A DNA stretch of 64,000 nt from Nocardia abscessus NBRC 100374 (GCF_000308455.1 NZ_BAFP01000092.1:62001-126000), one strand, 5' to 3'; positions 9,048 to 19,680 are shown, numbered from the stretch's first letter. The notes: generated by a model not told the origin, from the letters alone. A program made the numbers and translations.

Positions 9048-9830
9048 ATGACGGCACACTTCGCGCGATCAGGAGCGCTGGTCCTGCTCGCCCTCTGCGC
9101 GATCGCAGCGTGCTCGAGCGGGGAGCCGGAGCGGGGCGCCGACGAGCCGACACCGGTGGGCCGCACCTTTCTCTCGACCAACGTCGAAGGCACCCCGATT
9201 CCCGGCGGCGGGCCGCTGACGATCAGCTTCTCCGAGGGCCGCGTCGCCGCCGACGCGGGGTGCAACAAATTCACCGGCGCGGCCGAGCTGGACGATCACG
9301 TCCTGCACGTCTCCGGCCTGTCCACCACCCTGATGGCCTGCGAGGACGATCGGCGCGACGCCGACGAGTGGCTCAGCGGCCTGCTGAATTCCCAGCCCAG
9401 CTGGCGGCTCGACGATTCGCGGCTCACCTTGCACAGCCCCGACCGCACGGTGACCCTGCTCGACAAGAAGGTGGCGCAGCCGGACAAGCCGGTCAAGGGC
9501 ACGTCCTGGCTGGTGACCGCGTTCATCACCGACAACAGCCAGATCCGCTCGCGCGCCCTCGACGAAGCGCAGCCCACACTCACCATCGCCGAGGACGGCA
9601 GCGTCTCCGGAGCCACCGGATGCAATCAGATGACCGGCAGCGCCGAGGTGTCGGGCACGCAGATCGTCTTCCGGATCGCCACCACGAAGATGATGTGCTC
9701 GCCGGAGGCGATGGAGGTCGAGCAGTCCATGCTCAACGCTTTGGACGGCAAGACGACCGTCACGGTGGACGCCGACATGCTGACCCTGCGCAACGACAAC
9801 GGCGCGGGCCTGGTCCTGCACGCGCGGTAA
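9048..9830 (+). CDS. Lipoprotein with two META (HslJ-like) domains
   Basis: 260 residues. A lipoprotein signal (hydrophobic 9-21, lipobox AIAAC with Cys22) predicts anchoring on the outer face of the membrane. Two copies of the META/HslJ domain follow (about 38-135 and 145-258), each carrying the GCNxxTG motif (AGCNKFTGAAE and TGCNQMTGSAE) and a late Cys (MACEDD, MMCSPEAM) that probably pairs with it. META proteins such as HslJ are linked to novobiocin resistance and heat shock in other bacteria, but the molecular role is unclear. Convergent with the next lipoprotein gene, 7 bases away. Confidence 0.8.
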   Translation: MTAHFARSGALVLLALCAIAACSSGEPERGADEPTPVGRTFLSTNVEGTPIPGGGPLTISFSEGRVAADAGCNKFTGAAELDDHVLHVSGLSTTLMACEDDRRDADEWLSGLLNSQPSWRLDDSRLTLHSPDRTVTLLDKKVAQPDKPVKGTSWLVTAFITDNSQIRSRALDEAQPTLTIAEDGSVSGATGCNQMTGSAEVSGTQIVFRIATTKMMCSPEAMEVEQSMLNALDGKTTVTVDADMLTLRNDNGAGLVLHAR

Positions 9831-9837
9831 GGGCCCG

Positions 9838-10491
9838 CTACTTCTTCCGGGTGAGCACGACGCGATCGGCGATCCGCTCCGGTTCGCCGGGCGGAGCGAA
9901 AGAGATCTCCATGACGACCCGGTCGGCCGACTCCAGCCGGATCACCGTGCGCATCGGGATCGTCTTGCCCACGAACTGCGGGCCCAGCACGCCGGGATCA
10001 GTGAATTCGCCTGCCATGACGATGTCGGCGTCGCCGCCGCTGCCCTTCGCGCCCTTGTAGCTCATGGTCATCGGCGTGACGCTGTCGACGGTGGACCACT
10101 CGTAGCGGTTGTCGGTCGGTGAGAATCCGAGCAGTCCGAGCCGGTAGTACGCGCTGCTGCCCTGGACGTCCTCGGCTTCCTCCCGCAGGAAGTTGTTACC
10201 GGTCTCGGCGATCCATTCCCAGCGCGAGACGATTTCCCGCTTGGTCGGATTGTCGGCCGTGCCGCCCGCGACGAAGGTCGACTTCTCGCCCTTCCACTCC
10301 CCGACCAGTTGGCCGATCCTGCGGTGGCCCGCGTCCTGCTGCTCCGGCCGCACCGCCGCCGCGGCAGTGGTCGACGCCGTGTCGTGGTGGGCGTGATCGT
10401 GGTCGTGCGCCGAGTCGTCGGAACAGCCGACGAGCGCGGCCAACGCGACCAGCGCGACCGGAAGTGCGGTGGACAGCTTGCGAAGAGTCAC
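9838..10491 (-). CDS. Lipoprotein with DUF1579-like domain
   Basis: 217 residues. The GTG at 10491 follows an AAGGA site and opens a lipoprotein signal ending LAALVGCSDD (Cys about 22). A His/Asp-rich stretch (HDHDHAHHD) comes next and could bind metal. The body (IGQLVGEWKGEKSTF ... FLREEAEDVQG ... GFSPTDNRYEWSTVDS) matches the DUF1579 pattern of lipocalin-like barrels; function unknown. It lies downstream of the tpiA terminator on the same strand, so it is likely transcribed on its own. Confidence 0.7.
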   Translation of the reverse strand: MTLRKLSTALPVALVALAALVGCSDDSAHDHDHAHHDTASTTAAAAVRPEQQDAGHRRIGQLVGEWKGEKSTFVAGGTADNPTKREIVSRWEWIAETGNNFLREEAEDVQGSSAYYRLGLLGFSPTDNRYEWSTVDSVTPMTMSYKGAKGSGGDADIVMAGEFTDPGVLGPQFVGKTIPMRTVIRLESADRVVMEISFAPPGEPERIADRVVLTRKK

Positions 10492-10581
10492 GAAAATCCT
10501 TGTCAGGCCGTTGTTTCGAGCTCCGTCATCATCGCACGGGCACCGGCCGCCGAGCATCCGTGATCACTCTCGGCGAAAAGA

Positions 10582-10620
10582 CAACAGCCCGGTATCGCTG
10601 TCCGCGATACCGGGCTGTTG
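10582..10620 (-). terminator. Rho-independent terminator downstream of tpiA
   Basis: A perfect 16-bp stem (10582-10597 with 10605-10620) with a 7-base loop, GC-rich, followed on the minus strand by TGTCTTTTC. It starts 16 bases after the tpiA stop and ends the gap-pgk-tpiA transcript. One of the clearest intrinsic terminators in the window. Confidence 0.85.
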
Positions 10621-10635
10621 CGCGTAGTGCCGAGA

Positions 10636-11421
10636 TCAGGGCAACGGGCCGCCCGCGGCGATCGCCGAGAGGGTGGCGAATTCGTCACCCTTGAGCGAAG
10701 CGCCGCCGACCAGCGCGCCGTCGATGTCGGTCTGGGCGACCAGCTCTCCGACGTTCTTGGCGTTGACCGATCCGCCGTAGAGCACGCGAACCCCGGCGGC
10801 GACCTCCGGCGAGGCCAGCTTCTCCAGCTCCCCGCGAATCGCGCCGCAGACCTCCTGCGCGTCGGCGGGGGTGGCGACCTTGCCGGTGCCGATCGCCCAC
10901 ACCGGCTCGTAGGCAATGACGATCTTCGAGATCTCTTCCGCCGTCAAGCCTTTCAGCGATCCGCGCAGCTGCTCGAGGTTGTACTCGACGTGCGTCCGCG
11001 CCTCACGTACGTTCAGGCCCTCGCCGATGCACACGATCGGGGTGATCCCGTGCTTCAGTGCCTGCTTGGCCTTGGCCAGCACGGTGGCGTCGTCCTCGTT
11101 GTGGTACTGCCGCCGCTCGGAGTGCCCGACCACGGCGAACGTGCAGCCCAGCTTGGCGAGCATGCTCGCGCTGATCTCGCCGGTGTAGGCGCCGGACTCG
11201 TGCACCGAGACGTCCTGGCCGCCGTAGGTGAGCAGGAGCTTGTCGCCTTCGACCAGCGTCTGCACGCTGCGCAGGTCGGTGAACGGCGGGATCACCGCCA
11301 CGTCGACCTTGGCGAAGTACTTCTCCGGCAGCGCGAACGCGATCTTCTGCACCAGAGCGATGGCCTCGAGGTGATTGAGGTTCATCTTCCAGTTGCCCGC
11401 GATGAGCGGTTTGCGTGCCAT
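10636..11421 (-). CDS. tpiA: Triosephosphate isomerase
   Basis: 261 residues. Interconverts dihydroxyacetone phosphate and glyceraldehyde 3-phosphate in glycolysis and gluconeogenesis. The active-site residues are present: Asn10 and Lys12 (GNWKMN), His100 (VVGHSER) and Glu172 (AYEPVWAIGTG); the phosphate-binding LYGGSV segment is intact. It starts 2 bases after the pgk stop, so it is co-translated in the gap-pgk-tpiA operon and ends just before the terminator. Confidence 0.98.
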   Translation of the reverse strand: MARKPLIAGNWKMNLNHLEAIALVQKIAFALPEKYFAKVDVAVIPPFTDLRSVQTLVEGDKLLLTYGGQDVSVHESGAYTGEISASMLAKLGCTFAVVGHSERRQYHNEDDATVLAKAKQALKHGITPIVCIGEGLNVREARTHVEYNLEQLRGSLKGLTAEEISKIVIAYEPVWAIGTGKVATPADAQEVCGAIRGELEKLASPEVAAGVRVLYGGSVNAKNVGELVAQTDIDGALVGGASLKGDEFATLSAIAAGGPLP

Positions 11422-11423
11422 GC

Positions 11424-12638
11424 TCAGTCCTCCAACACCGCGATGCCCGGAAGTTCTTTGCCCTCCAGGTACTCCAGCGACGCACCGCCGCCGGTGGAGA
11501 TGTGCGAGAAGCCGTCGTCCGGCAGGCCGAGCGCACGCACGGCCGCGGCCGAATCGCCGCCGCCGACCACGGTGAACGCGCCCTTGCCGGTGGCGGTCAC
11601 GATCGCCTCGGCGACTCCGCGGGTGCCCGCGGCGAACTTCTCGAACTCGAACACGCCCATCGGCCCGTTCCAGAAGACGGTCCGCGCCTCGGTCAGCAGC
11701 ACCGCGAAGCGGTCCACCGACTCCGGGCCCACGTCCAGACCCAGCCAGCCGTCGGGGATCTCGTGCGCGGGAACCACTTTCGACTCCGCGTCCGCGGCGA
11801 AATTATCGGCCACCACGATGTCGCGGGGCAGGTGGATGACGTCGGCGTACTGGTCGAGCAGATGCTTGCAGGTATCCACCATCTCCTCCTGCAGCAGCGA
11901 GGCGCCCACCGAAAAGCCCTGTGCGGCGAGGAAGGTGAAGCACATGCCGCCGCCGATCACCAGCGTGTCGACCTTCGGCGCGAGCGCCTCGATGACCGCC
12001 AGCTTGTCGGAGACCTTGGAACCGCCGAGCACGACCGCGTACGGCCGGTCCGGGTTCTGGCTCAGCTTGGCCAGCACCTCGGCCTCGGCCGCGACCAGCG
12101 TGCCCGCGTAGTGCGGCAGCAGCTCGGCCACGTCGTACACCGAAGCCTGCTTGCGGTGCACCACGCCGAAGCCGTCGGAGACGAATGCTCCATCGTCGCC
12201 GACCAGCTCGACCAGCGCCGCGGCCAGCTTGGCTCGCTGCGCGTCGTCCTTGCTGGTCTCGCGCGCGTCGAACCGGATGTTCTCCAGCAGCAGCACGTCG
12301 CCGTCGGTGAGGCCCTCCGACCGCGCCAGCGCGTCCTGGCCCACGACGTCACCGGCGAGCTGGACGTTGCGGCCCAGCTCCTCGGCGAGCCGGGCGGCCA
12401 CCGGCGCCAGCGAGAGCTTCGGGTCCGGCTCGCCCTTCGGGCGGCCCAGATGCGCGGTCACGACGACCTTGGCGCCTGCCTCGGCGAGCGCCTTGATGGT
12501 CGGCGCCGAGGCGACGATGCGGCCGGGATCGGTGATCTGTCCCTGGTCGTCGAGGGGGACGTTCAGGTCGGAGCGCACCAGCACGCCCCGGCCCTCGACG
12601 CCCTCGCCGAGCAGATCCGCGAGTGTCTTGACAGTCAT
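11424..12638 (-). CDS. pgk: Phosphoglycerate kinase
   Basis: 404 residues. Transfers phosphate between 1,3-bisphosphoglycerate and ADP. Seen: the substrate-binding RSDLNVPLD near the start, HLGRPKG, the hinge and nucleotide-site segments GPMGVFEFEKF and VGGGDSAAAV, and the C-terminal STGGGASLEYLEG. The ATG at 12638 is 5 bases after the gap stop; the apparent extension of this frame to 13193 is only the antisense-free overlap of the gap gene. Middle gene of the glycolytic operon. Confidence 0.98.
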   Translation of the reverse strand: MTVKTLADLLGEGVEGRGVLVRSDLNVPLDDQGQITDPGRIVASAPTIKALAEAGAKVVVTAHLGRPKGEPDPKLSLAPVAARLAEELGRNVQLAGDVVGQDALARSEGLTDGDVLLLENIRFDARETSKDDAQRAKLAAALVELVGDDGAFVSDGFGVVHRKQASVYDVAELLPHYAGTLVAAEAEVLAKLSQNPDRPYAVVLGGSKVSDKLAVIEALAPKVDTLVIGGGMCFTFLAAQGFSVGASLLQEEMVDTCKHLLDQYADVIHLPRDIVVADNFAADAESKVVPAHEIPDGWLGLDVGPESVDRFAVLLTEARTVFWNGPMGVFEFEKFAAGTRGVAEAIVTATGKGAFTVVGGGDSAAAVRALGLPDDGFSHISTGGGASLEYLEGKELPGIAVLED

Positions 12639-12643
12639 ACGCG

Positions 12644-13663
<1,020 letters not shown>

Positions 13664-13811
13664 GTTATCGCTCCTCAACTTTCCAGCGGATCGTTCCGAT
13701 GCCCATTCACACTAACGTCCTGCCGTGACCTCGCCGACACGCACCTGGCATTGACGCGGACGGCATGCCTGGTCAGACGCCCGACCAAGACGGTTTCCGC
13801 AGTCGAAACGC

Positions 13812-13848
13812 CGTGATCCCCGCGACGGACGACGTCACGGGGATCACG
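13812..13848 (-). terminator. Probable terminator downstream of whiA
   Basis: A perfect 11-bp inverted repeat (CGTGATCCCCG, 13812-13822, with its complement at 13838-13848) separated by 15 bases, starting 15 bases after the whiA stop. The minus-strand tail is only weakly T-rich (GCGTTTCG), so termination may be partial or Rho-assisted. Confidence 0.6.
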
Positions 13849-13862
13849 AGGGAAAACGCGGC

Positions 13863-14846
13863 TCAGGCTTCGTCGAGCAGCTCGGCCGTCACGGCCGATT
13901 CGGTGTCCGGGACACCCAGCTCCTTGGCGCGCCGGTCGGCCATCGACAGCAGCCGGCGGATGCGGCCCGCGACAGCGTCTTTCGTCATCGGCGGGTCGGC
14001 GAGCTGGCCGAGTTCCTCGAGCGACGCCTGCCGGTGCTGCACACGCAGCCGGCCCGCGGCGGCGAGATGGTCGGGGACGTCGTCGCTGAGGATCTCCAGC
14101 GCGCGTTCCACCCGGGCCGCCGCGGCGACCGCGGCCCGCGCCGAGCGGCGCAGATTGGCGTCGTCGAAGTTGGCCAGCCGGTTCGCGGTCGCGCGCACCT
14201 CACGGCGCAGCCTGCGCTCCTCCCAGACCATCCGGGTGCCGTGCGCGCCCATCCTGGTCAGCAGCGCGCCGATGGCCTCACCGTCGCGGACCACCACCCG
14301 GTCGGTGCCGCGCACCTCGCGCGCCTTGGCCGTGATCCCCAGCCGCCGGGCCGCGCCGACCAGCGCCAGCGCCGCCTCGGGCCCGGGGCAGCTGACCTCG
14401 AGCGCCGAGGAGCGGCCGGGTTCGGTCAGCGAGCCGTGCGCCAGAAACGCGCCGCGCCAAGCGGCTTCGGCGTCGGCGATGCTGCCGCCGACCACCTGTG
14501 CGGGCAGGCCGCGCACCGGACGGCCGCGCACGTCGAGCAGGCCGGTCTGCCGGGCCAGCGCCTCACCCTCCTTGGAGACGCGCACCACGTACCTGGAGGT
14601 CTTGCGCAGTCCCCCCGCCCCGAGTACGTGCACGTCGGAGCCGTAACCGTAGAGCTCGAAGATCTCCCGGCGCAGCCGGCGCGCGATGGAACCCATGTCC
14701 ACCTCCGCCTCGACGATCACCCGGCCGCCGACGATGTGCAGGCCGCCCGCGAAACGCAGCAGTGCGGACAGTTCCGCTTTGCGGGAACTCACCTGCGACA
14801 CCGTGAGCCTGCTCAGCTCGTCTTTCACATCGGCTGTCATCGCCAC
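13863..14846 (-). CDS. whiA: WhiA, sporulation/cell-division transcription regulator
   Basis: 327 residues, typical length. It has the LAGLIDADG-like N-terminal domain (LLRFAGGLHIVGGRVIVEAE) and the C-terminal helix-turn-helix with the strongly conserved ANFDDANLRRSARAAVAAAARVERAL and LADPPMTKDAVAGRIRRL. WhiA works with WhiB in Streptomyces sporulation; non-sporulating relatives keep it. The GTG at 14846 has AAAGGAG upstream and gives the VAMTADVKDEL start; the ATG at 14840 would share an ATGA overlap with the yvcK stop and is a real alternative. Last gene of rapZ-yvcK-whiA. Confidence 0.95.
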   Translation of the reverse strand: MAMTADVKDELSRLTVSQVSSRKAELSALLRFAGGLHIVGGRVIVEAEVDMGSIARRLRREIFELYGYGSDVHVLGAGGLRKTSRYVVRVSKEGEALARQTGLLDVRGRPVRGLPAQVVGGSIADAEAAWRGAFLAHGSLTEPGRSSALEVSCPGPEAALALVGAARRLGITAKAREVRGTDRVVVRDGEAIGALLTRMGAHGTRMVWEERRLRREVRATANRLANFDDANLRRSARAAVAAAARVERALEILSDDVPDHLAAAGRLRVQHRQASLEELGQLADPPMTKDAVAGRIRRLLSMADRRAKELGVPDTESAVTAELLDEA

Positions 14847-15883
14847 GGGACGCGCTCCTTTCCACCCAACCCGGAACGCACATCCTGACCCATGTGCCGT
14901 CCCTCGACTCGAAGCCCTGCCATTTGCGGCCGAGGTTGCCGGATCAATTGATCCAGTGCGGCGGCAAGCTTTCCGGGGTGATGCCGGTCCGTTCCCGCTT
15001 CGGCGACATCGGAGAACGTTACCCGTGCCCGCAACTGCTCGGCAGCCCTGGCCACATGTTCCCGCTCGCGGCCCTCCGGCACCGAGCCGGAATCGACCAG
15101 CACCTCGTCGACGACGAATTCCGGTGCGTGCTGGGACAGTACGTGCAAATGCCGCTCCGCGGAGAACCCGGCGGTCTCCCCCGGCTCCGCGGCGAGATTG
15201 AGCACGAGAACTTTCCGCGCTCTGGTGTAGACCAGGGCTTCGCGTAGTTCCGGGACGAGGACGTGCGGAATCACACTGGTGAACCACGATCCCGGGCCGA
15301 GCACCACGACGTCCGCGTGTTCGATCGCCGAGGTGGCCTCCGGACTGGCCGGTGGATCGGACGGAATCAGCCGCACTCGCCGCACCTTACCCGGCGTCGT
15401 CGCGATGGCAACTTGGCCGCGAATGCAACGGCTCACCCGTGGATCCGCTTCCAGCCCAGATACATCCGCCTCGATGTCCAGCGCGATGGGCGACATGGGG
15501 AGGACCCGGCCGGTGATGCGCAACATGCGAGCGACTTCGTCGAGCGCGGCGACCGGGTCGCCGAGCACCTCGGTGAGCCCGGCCAGGATCAGGTTGCCCA
15601 CCGAGTGCCCCGCCAGCGCGCCGGTGCCGCCGAATCGATGCTGGACGGTCTGCGTCCACACGCCGTCGGCGTCCGCGGCCAAGGCCGCCAGCGCCATCCG
15701 CAGATCCCCCGGCGGCAGCACACCCAGCTCGGCGCGCAACCGGCCCGAGGAGCCGCCGTCGTCGGCGACGGTGACCACCGCGCAGATCTTCCTGGTCAAC
15801 CGCCGAACGGCGGTCAGCGTCGCGTACAAACCGTGTCCGCCACCCAGCGCGACGATGCTGGGATTGGATTCCCAGCCCGTCAT
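14837..15883 (-). CDS. yvcK: YvcK/CofD-like protein (gluconeogenesis factor)
   Basis: 348 residues. The opening IVALGGGHGLYATL, VADDGGSSGRLR, PPGDLRMAL and GHSVGNL are signature motifs of YvcK, a UDP-sugar-binding protein that supports cell-wall synthesis during growth on gluconeogenic carbon and is phosphorylated by PknB-type kinases in some actinobacteria and firmicutes. The start ATG overlaps the rapZ stop (ATGA) and its end overlaps the whiA start, so the three are translationally coupled. Confidence 0.95.
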   Translation of the reverse strand: MTGWESNPSIVALGGGHGLYATLTAVRRLTRKICAVVTVADDGGSSGRLRAELGVLPPGDLRMALAALAADADGVWTQTVQHRFGGTGALAGHSVGNLILAGLTEVLGDPVAALDEVARMLRITGRVLPMSPIALDIEADVSGLEADPRVSRCIRGQVAIATTPGKVRRVRLIPSDPPASPEATSAIEHADVVVLGPGSWFTSVIPHVLVPELREALVYTRARKVLVLNLAAEPGETAGFSAERHLHVLSQHAPEFVVDEVLVDSGSVPEGREREHVARAAEQLRARVTFSDVAEAGTDRHHPGKLAAALDQLIRQPRPQMAGLRVEGRHMGQDVRSGLGGKERVPWR

Positions 15884-16860
15884 TCGCGCCCCAGGTCTCG
15901 ATGCACGACGCGGACCACGTCGGCGGACTCCTCCGTTTTGCCGGTGACCTCGCTCATCAACTCGCCCAGTGCCTGGGCGATCGCGACGCTCCGGTGCTTG
16001 CCTCCGGTGCAGCCCACTGCGACCGTCATGTATCGCTTCCCCTCTTGGCGGTAACCGTTCGTGGTCAGCTCGACCAGGTGGTGGCAGGTACGCAGGTAGT
16101 CGTCCGCGCCGGGACGCGACAACACGTACTCGCTGACCACCGCTTCCTGACCGGTGTGTTCCCGCAACTCCGGTATCCAATGCGGATTGGGTAGAAAACG
16201 CACATCCAACACCATGTCGGCGTCCAGCGGAACCCCGTACTTGAAGCCGAACGACTGCACGGTGAGCTGCAGCGCGCTGGGGGCGCCGCCGCCGTACGCC
16301 TCCTCCATCTTGCGGTGCAACTGATGAATGGAAAGTTCGGTGGTGTCGATCACCAGGTCCGCGGCCGCCTTCACGGCCGACAACCGCACCCGTTCGGCGG
16401 CGATGCCTGCCGACAGCGTGCCGTCCTTGCTCTCGCTCTGCAACGGATGCCTGCGCCGCGCGAAGCCGAAGCGGCGGATCAGCACATCGTCGGAGGCCTC
16501 CAGGAACAGGACCCTGGTGCGCACGCCGCGGGTCCGCAGCTGCTCGGTGACCGCCGAGAGATCACCGGTGAAGAACCGGCTGCGCACGTCCATGACCAGC
16601 GCGAGACGCCGGATCGGCGGCTTGGCGGACGCGCCGAGTTCGACCATGCGCTCGAACAGCTCGGGCGGCAGGTTGTCGGCCACGTACCAGCCGAGGTCCT
16701 CGAGCACGCGGGCGGCGGTGCCGCGGCCCGCGCCCGAGAGCCCGGTCACGATCACCACCTCGACCTGCGGGTTCGCTCCGCCGACCGCGCCGGACGAGAC
16801 CACTCGTCCCGCACTCGTCGGCGGACTGCCCGCACTGCTGTTCGATTCGACGCGTGTCAT
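15880..16860 (-). CDS. rapZ: RapZ-family nucleotide-binding protein
   Basis: 326 residues. A P-loop GLSGAGRGT (40-48), an ADNLPPEL motif and the C-terminal VGCTGGKHRSV are typical of RapZ/YvcJ. In E. coli RapZ adapts decay of the GlmZ RNA; that role is not established in actinobacteria, where it is an NTP-binding protein of uncertain job. The N-terminal 33 residues are Ser/Gly-rich and probably disordered. First gene of the coupled rapZ-yvcK-whiA set, with 113 bases to the uvrC stop. Confidence 0.93.
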   Translation of the reverse strand: MTRVESNSSAGSPPTSAGRVVSSGAVGGANPQVEVVIVTGLSGAGRGTAARVLEDLGWYVADNLPPELFERMVELGASAKPPIRRLALVMDVRSRFFTGDLSAVTEQLRTRGVRTRVLFLEASDDVLIRRFGFARRRHPLQSESKDGTLSAGIAAERVRLSAVKAAADLVIDTTELSIHQLHRKMEEAYGGGAPSALQLTVQSFGFKYGVPLDADMVLDVRFLPNPHWIPELREHTGQEAVVSEYVLSRPGADDYLRTCHHLVELTTNGYRQEGKRYMTVAVGCTGGKHRSVAIAQALGELMSEVTGKTEESADVVRVVHRDLGRE

Positions 16861-16973
16861 GTCCTACCGGATCCGTCTCTGGGGTGCCTTCCGATCATCG
16901 CGCACCGGTTTCGGTATCGGGCACAGACACACAACGTACGCGAAACCGAAACTTCCGGTGCACTGTCGACTGT

Positions 16974-18983
16974 CTATTCGGACTCGAGGGCCGCAAGGAC
17001 CGCTTTTGCGGTTGCCATTCCGATGCCGGGCACTTCGGTGATCTCCTCGACCGTGGCCTGCTTCAGCTTGGCCACCGACCCGAAATGGGTGACCAGCGCG
17101 GTCCGGCGGGCCGTGCCGAGACCCGGCACCGAGTCCAGCGCCGAGGCGGTCATCCGGCGCGAGCGTTTGCTGCGATGGAAGGTGATGGCGAAGCGGTGCG
17201 CCTCGTCACGGACCCGTTGCAGCAGATACAGCGCCTCGCTGGTGCGCGGCAGGATCACCGGGTCGCTCTCGCCCGGCACCCACACCTCCTCCAGCCGTTT
17301 GGCCAGGCCGATCACCGCGACATCGGTGATGCCCAGCTCGTCGAGCACCTCGGCGGCCGCCGCCACCTGGGGCGCTCCGCCGTCGACGACATAGAGATTG
17401 GGCGGGTAGGAGAACTTGCGCGGGCGGCCGGTGCGGGGATCGATACCGGGACGGGAGGTCAGGTCGAGCGCGTCGTCGTCGGGTCCCGAGGCGGCGAGAT
17501 CGTCGTGCTCCATCTGGTCGCGCTCGCGGCGCAGTTTGAGGAACCGGCGGCGGGTCACCTCGGCGATGCTGCCGACGTCGTCGGAGCGGCCCTCGCCGGC
17601 CGCTTCCTTGATCGTGTAGTGCCGGTAATCGGACTTGCGGGCCAGACCGTCCTCGAACACCACCAGCGAGGCGACCACATCGGTGCCCTGCACATGGCTG
17701 ACATCCACGCACTCGATGCGCAGCGGCGCGGTGTCGAGTTCCAGCGCGTCCTGAATCTCCTGCAGTGCTTGCGATCTCGAGGTCAGGTCACCCGCCCGCT
17801 TGAGCTTGTGCTGGGCCAGCGCCTCCATCGCATTGCGCTGCACGGTCTCGGCGAGCGCCTTCTTGTCCCCGCGCTGGGGCACCCGCACCTTCACCGCCGA
17901 GCCGCGCAAGCCCGACAGCCAGTGCTGGACCTGGTCGACGTCGGCGGGCAGCTCGGGCACCAGCACCTCGCGCGGCACCACGGCGGCGGGCTGCTCGTCC
18001 GCCGCCTGCTCGGCCACCGCGACCTGCTCGCCGTAGAATTGGGTGAGGAACTGCTCGACCAGCGCGGCGAGCTCACCGCCCGCCCCGGGGACGTCCACCG
18101 CGTCACCCGATTTGTCGACCACCCACCCGCGCTGACCGCGCACCCGGCCGTCGCGCACGTGGAACACCTGCACCGCCACCTCCAGCTCGTCGGTGGCGAA
18201 GGCGATAACGTCGGCGTCGGTGCCGGTGCCGAGCACCACCGCCTGCTTCTCCAGCGCGCGGCGCAGCGCTTGGACGTCGTCGCGCAGCCGGGCGGCGACC
18301 TCGAAATCCAGGTCGTCGGCGGCCTGGTGCATGCGGCGCTCCAGCTCCCGGACCAGGCGGTCGGTACGGCCGGCCAGGAAGTCGCAGAAGTCCTCGACGA
18401 TCGCCCGGTGCTCCTCGGCGCTGACCCGCCCGACGCACGGCGCCGAGCACTTGTCGATATAGCCGAGCAGGCAGGGACGCCCGATCTGGCGGTGCCGCTG
18501 GAAGACTCCGTTGGAGCAGGTGCGCGCGGGAAACACCCGCAGCAGCAGATCGAGCGTCTCGCGGATGGCCCAGGCATGCGCGAACGGACCGAAGTATCGG
18601 ACACCCTTGCGGCGCGCGCCGCGGTAGACGAACAGCCGCGGATACTCCTCGTTCAGGGTGACCGCGAGCACGGGGTAGGACTTGTCGTCGCGGTAGCGGA
18701 CGTTGAAGCGCGGATCGAATTCCTTGATCCAGTTGTATTCCAGCTGCAGCGCCTCCACCTCGGTGGAGACGACCGTCCATTCGACGCTCGCGGCCGTGGT
18801 GACCATCTGCCTCGTCCGCGGATGCAGGTTCGCGACGTCGGCGAAGTAGGAGTTCAGTCTGCTGCGCAGGCTCTTGGCCTTGCCGACGTAGATCACCTGT
18901 CGATGGGCGTCCCGGAACTTGTAGACACCGGGTTCGACGGGAATCGTGCCCGGCGCGGGCCGGTACGTCGCTGGATCTGCCAC
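16974..18983 (-). CDS. uvrC: Excinuclease ABC subunit C
   Basis: 669 residues, normal length. In order: GIY-YIG nuclease domain (GVYKFRDAHRQVIYVGKAKSLR, about 19-40) for the 3' cut, the Cys cluster CLLGYIDKCSAPC, a UVR motif that meets UvrB (DLDFEVAARLRDDVQAL), the RNase H-like endonuclease domain (RIECVDVSHVQGT; LYVVDGGAPQV) for the 5' cut, and a C-terminal helix-hairpin-helix pair (SVPGLGTARRTAL, EVPGIGMATAKAV). Part of UvrABC nucleotide excision repair. Position upstream of rapZ is conserved. Confidence 0.97.
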   Translation of the reverse strand: MADPATYRPAPGTIPVEPGVYKFRDAHRQVIYVGKAKSLRSRLNSYFADVANLHPRTRQMVTTAASVEWTVVSTEVEALQLEYNWIKEFDPRFNVRYRDDKSYPVLAVTLNEEYPRLFVYRGARRKGVRYFGPFAHAWAIRETLDLLLRVFPARTCSNGVFQRHRQIGRPCLLGYIDKCSAPCVGRVSAEEHRAIVEDFCDFLAGRTDRLVRELERRMHQAADDLDFEVAARLRDDVQALRRALEKQAVVLGTGTDADVIAFATDELEVAVQVFHVRDGRVRGQRGWVVDKSGDAVDVPGAGGELAALVEQFLTQFYGEQVAVAEQAADEQPAAVVPREVLVPELPADVDQVQHWLSGLRGSAVKVRVPQRGDKKALAETVQRNAMEALAQHKLKRAGDLTSRSQALQEIQDALELDTAPLRIECVDVSHVQGTDVVASLVVFEDGLARKSDYRHYTIKEAAGEGRSDDVGSIAEVTRRRFLKLRRERDQMEHDDLAASGPDDDALDLTSRPGIDPRTGRPRKFSYPPNLYVVDGGAPQVAAAAEVLDELGITDVAVIGLAKRLEEVWVPGESDPVILPRTSEALYLLQRVRDEAHRFAITFHRSKRSRRMTASALDSVPGLGTARRTALVTHFGSVAKLKQATVEEITEVPGIGMATAKAVLAALESE

Positions 18984-19104
18984 CCATCCAGCCTATCGGC
19001 GCGGTCGGACACGATCCGTCCGCAGTCCGCACCCCGGGCGAGCGGAGGCTCGGCAGGCTGTCGACCGCTCCCGGCGGCCCGGCCACCGCGACGCTCAGCA
19101 CAGC

Positions 19105-19479
19105 TCAGGAGGCGCGGACCCCGAACCACGCCTTGGCTTCCGGGCGGCACAATAGGTACACGACGGCGCCCGACGTAGCGAGCGAATAGCCCGCGGCCAC
19201 GACGCCGACGACGGGCGGGACGGTCGCGAGGTCCCGGATCGCCCAGCACCCGAGGACCGCCTGCAGGACGGCCAGCGTGACCGTCAGCCTGCGCACACTG
19301 TGCGCTCCTTCGGTGAACCCGAGCACGAGAAGACCCAGCGCCCAGGCCACGCAGAATTGGGTGGACGCCGTGGCGGCCGCGTCGCCGCCGCGCGTCAGAT
19401 TCATCAGCACGGGATAGGCGAGTCCGAAACCCGCCATCCCGGCGACGGCTTCCCGCACGTCCCGAACCGACTCCGGCAT
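19105..19479 (-). CDS. Small four-helix membrane protein of unknown function
   Basis: About 124 residues with four hydrophobic segments (GFGLAYPVLMNL; FCVAWALGLLVLGF; LTVTLAVLQAVLGC; VVGVVAAGYSLATSGAVVYLLC) and a short charged tail. It looks like a real membrane protein but I do not recognise the family. The ATG at 19479 is my choice; a GTG at 19530 with a G-rich stretch upstream would add 17 residues. It sits alone between uvrC and the HAD gene. Confidence 0.5.
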   Translation of the reverse strand: MPESVRDVREAVAGMAGFGLAYPVLMNLTRGGDAAATASTQFCVAWALGLLVLGFTEGAHSVRRLTVTLAVLQAVLGCWAIRDLATVPPVVGVVAAGYSLATSGAVVYLLCRPEAKAWFGVRAS

Positions 19480-19680
19480 GGCCGTTTCCACGCCGATGGA
19501 CGGCTCCTCACCGGAGAACGCCAAGCTCACAGCCGTACCCCCGTTGGTACCGAACCTTTCGGCGCAACCTGCGAATACGCCGAAATCGCACCGTAACACG
19601 ATGGCCTCCCCCACCACTCGGACTTCGGCAAATGGGGGCACGACATCGGCGTGCGTGGCGCGCACCGAGCAGCCGGGGAA

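Noticed and set aside
16854..19178. A frame of about 770 codons on the plus strand across uvrC.
   Set aside because: It is the mirror of uvrC, with His/Arg-rich translation and no recognisable domain; uvrC is certain.
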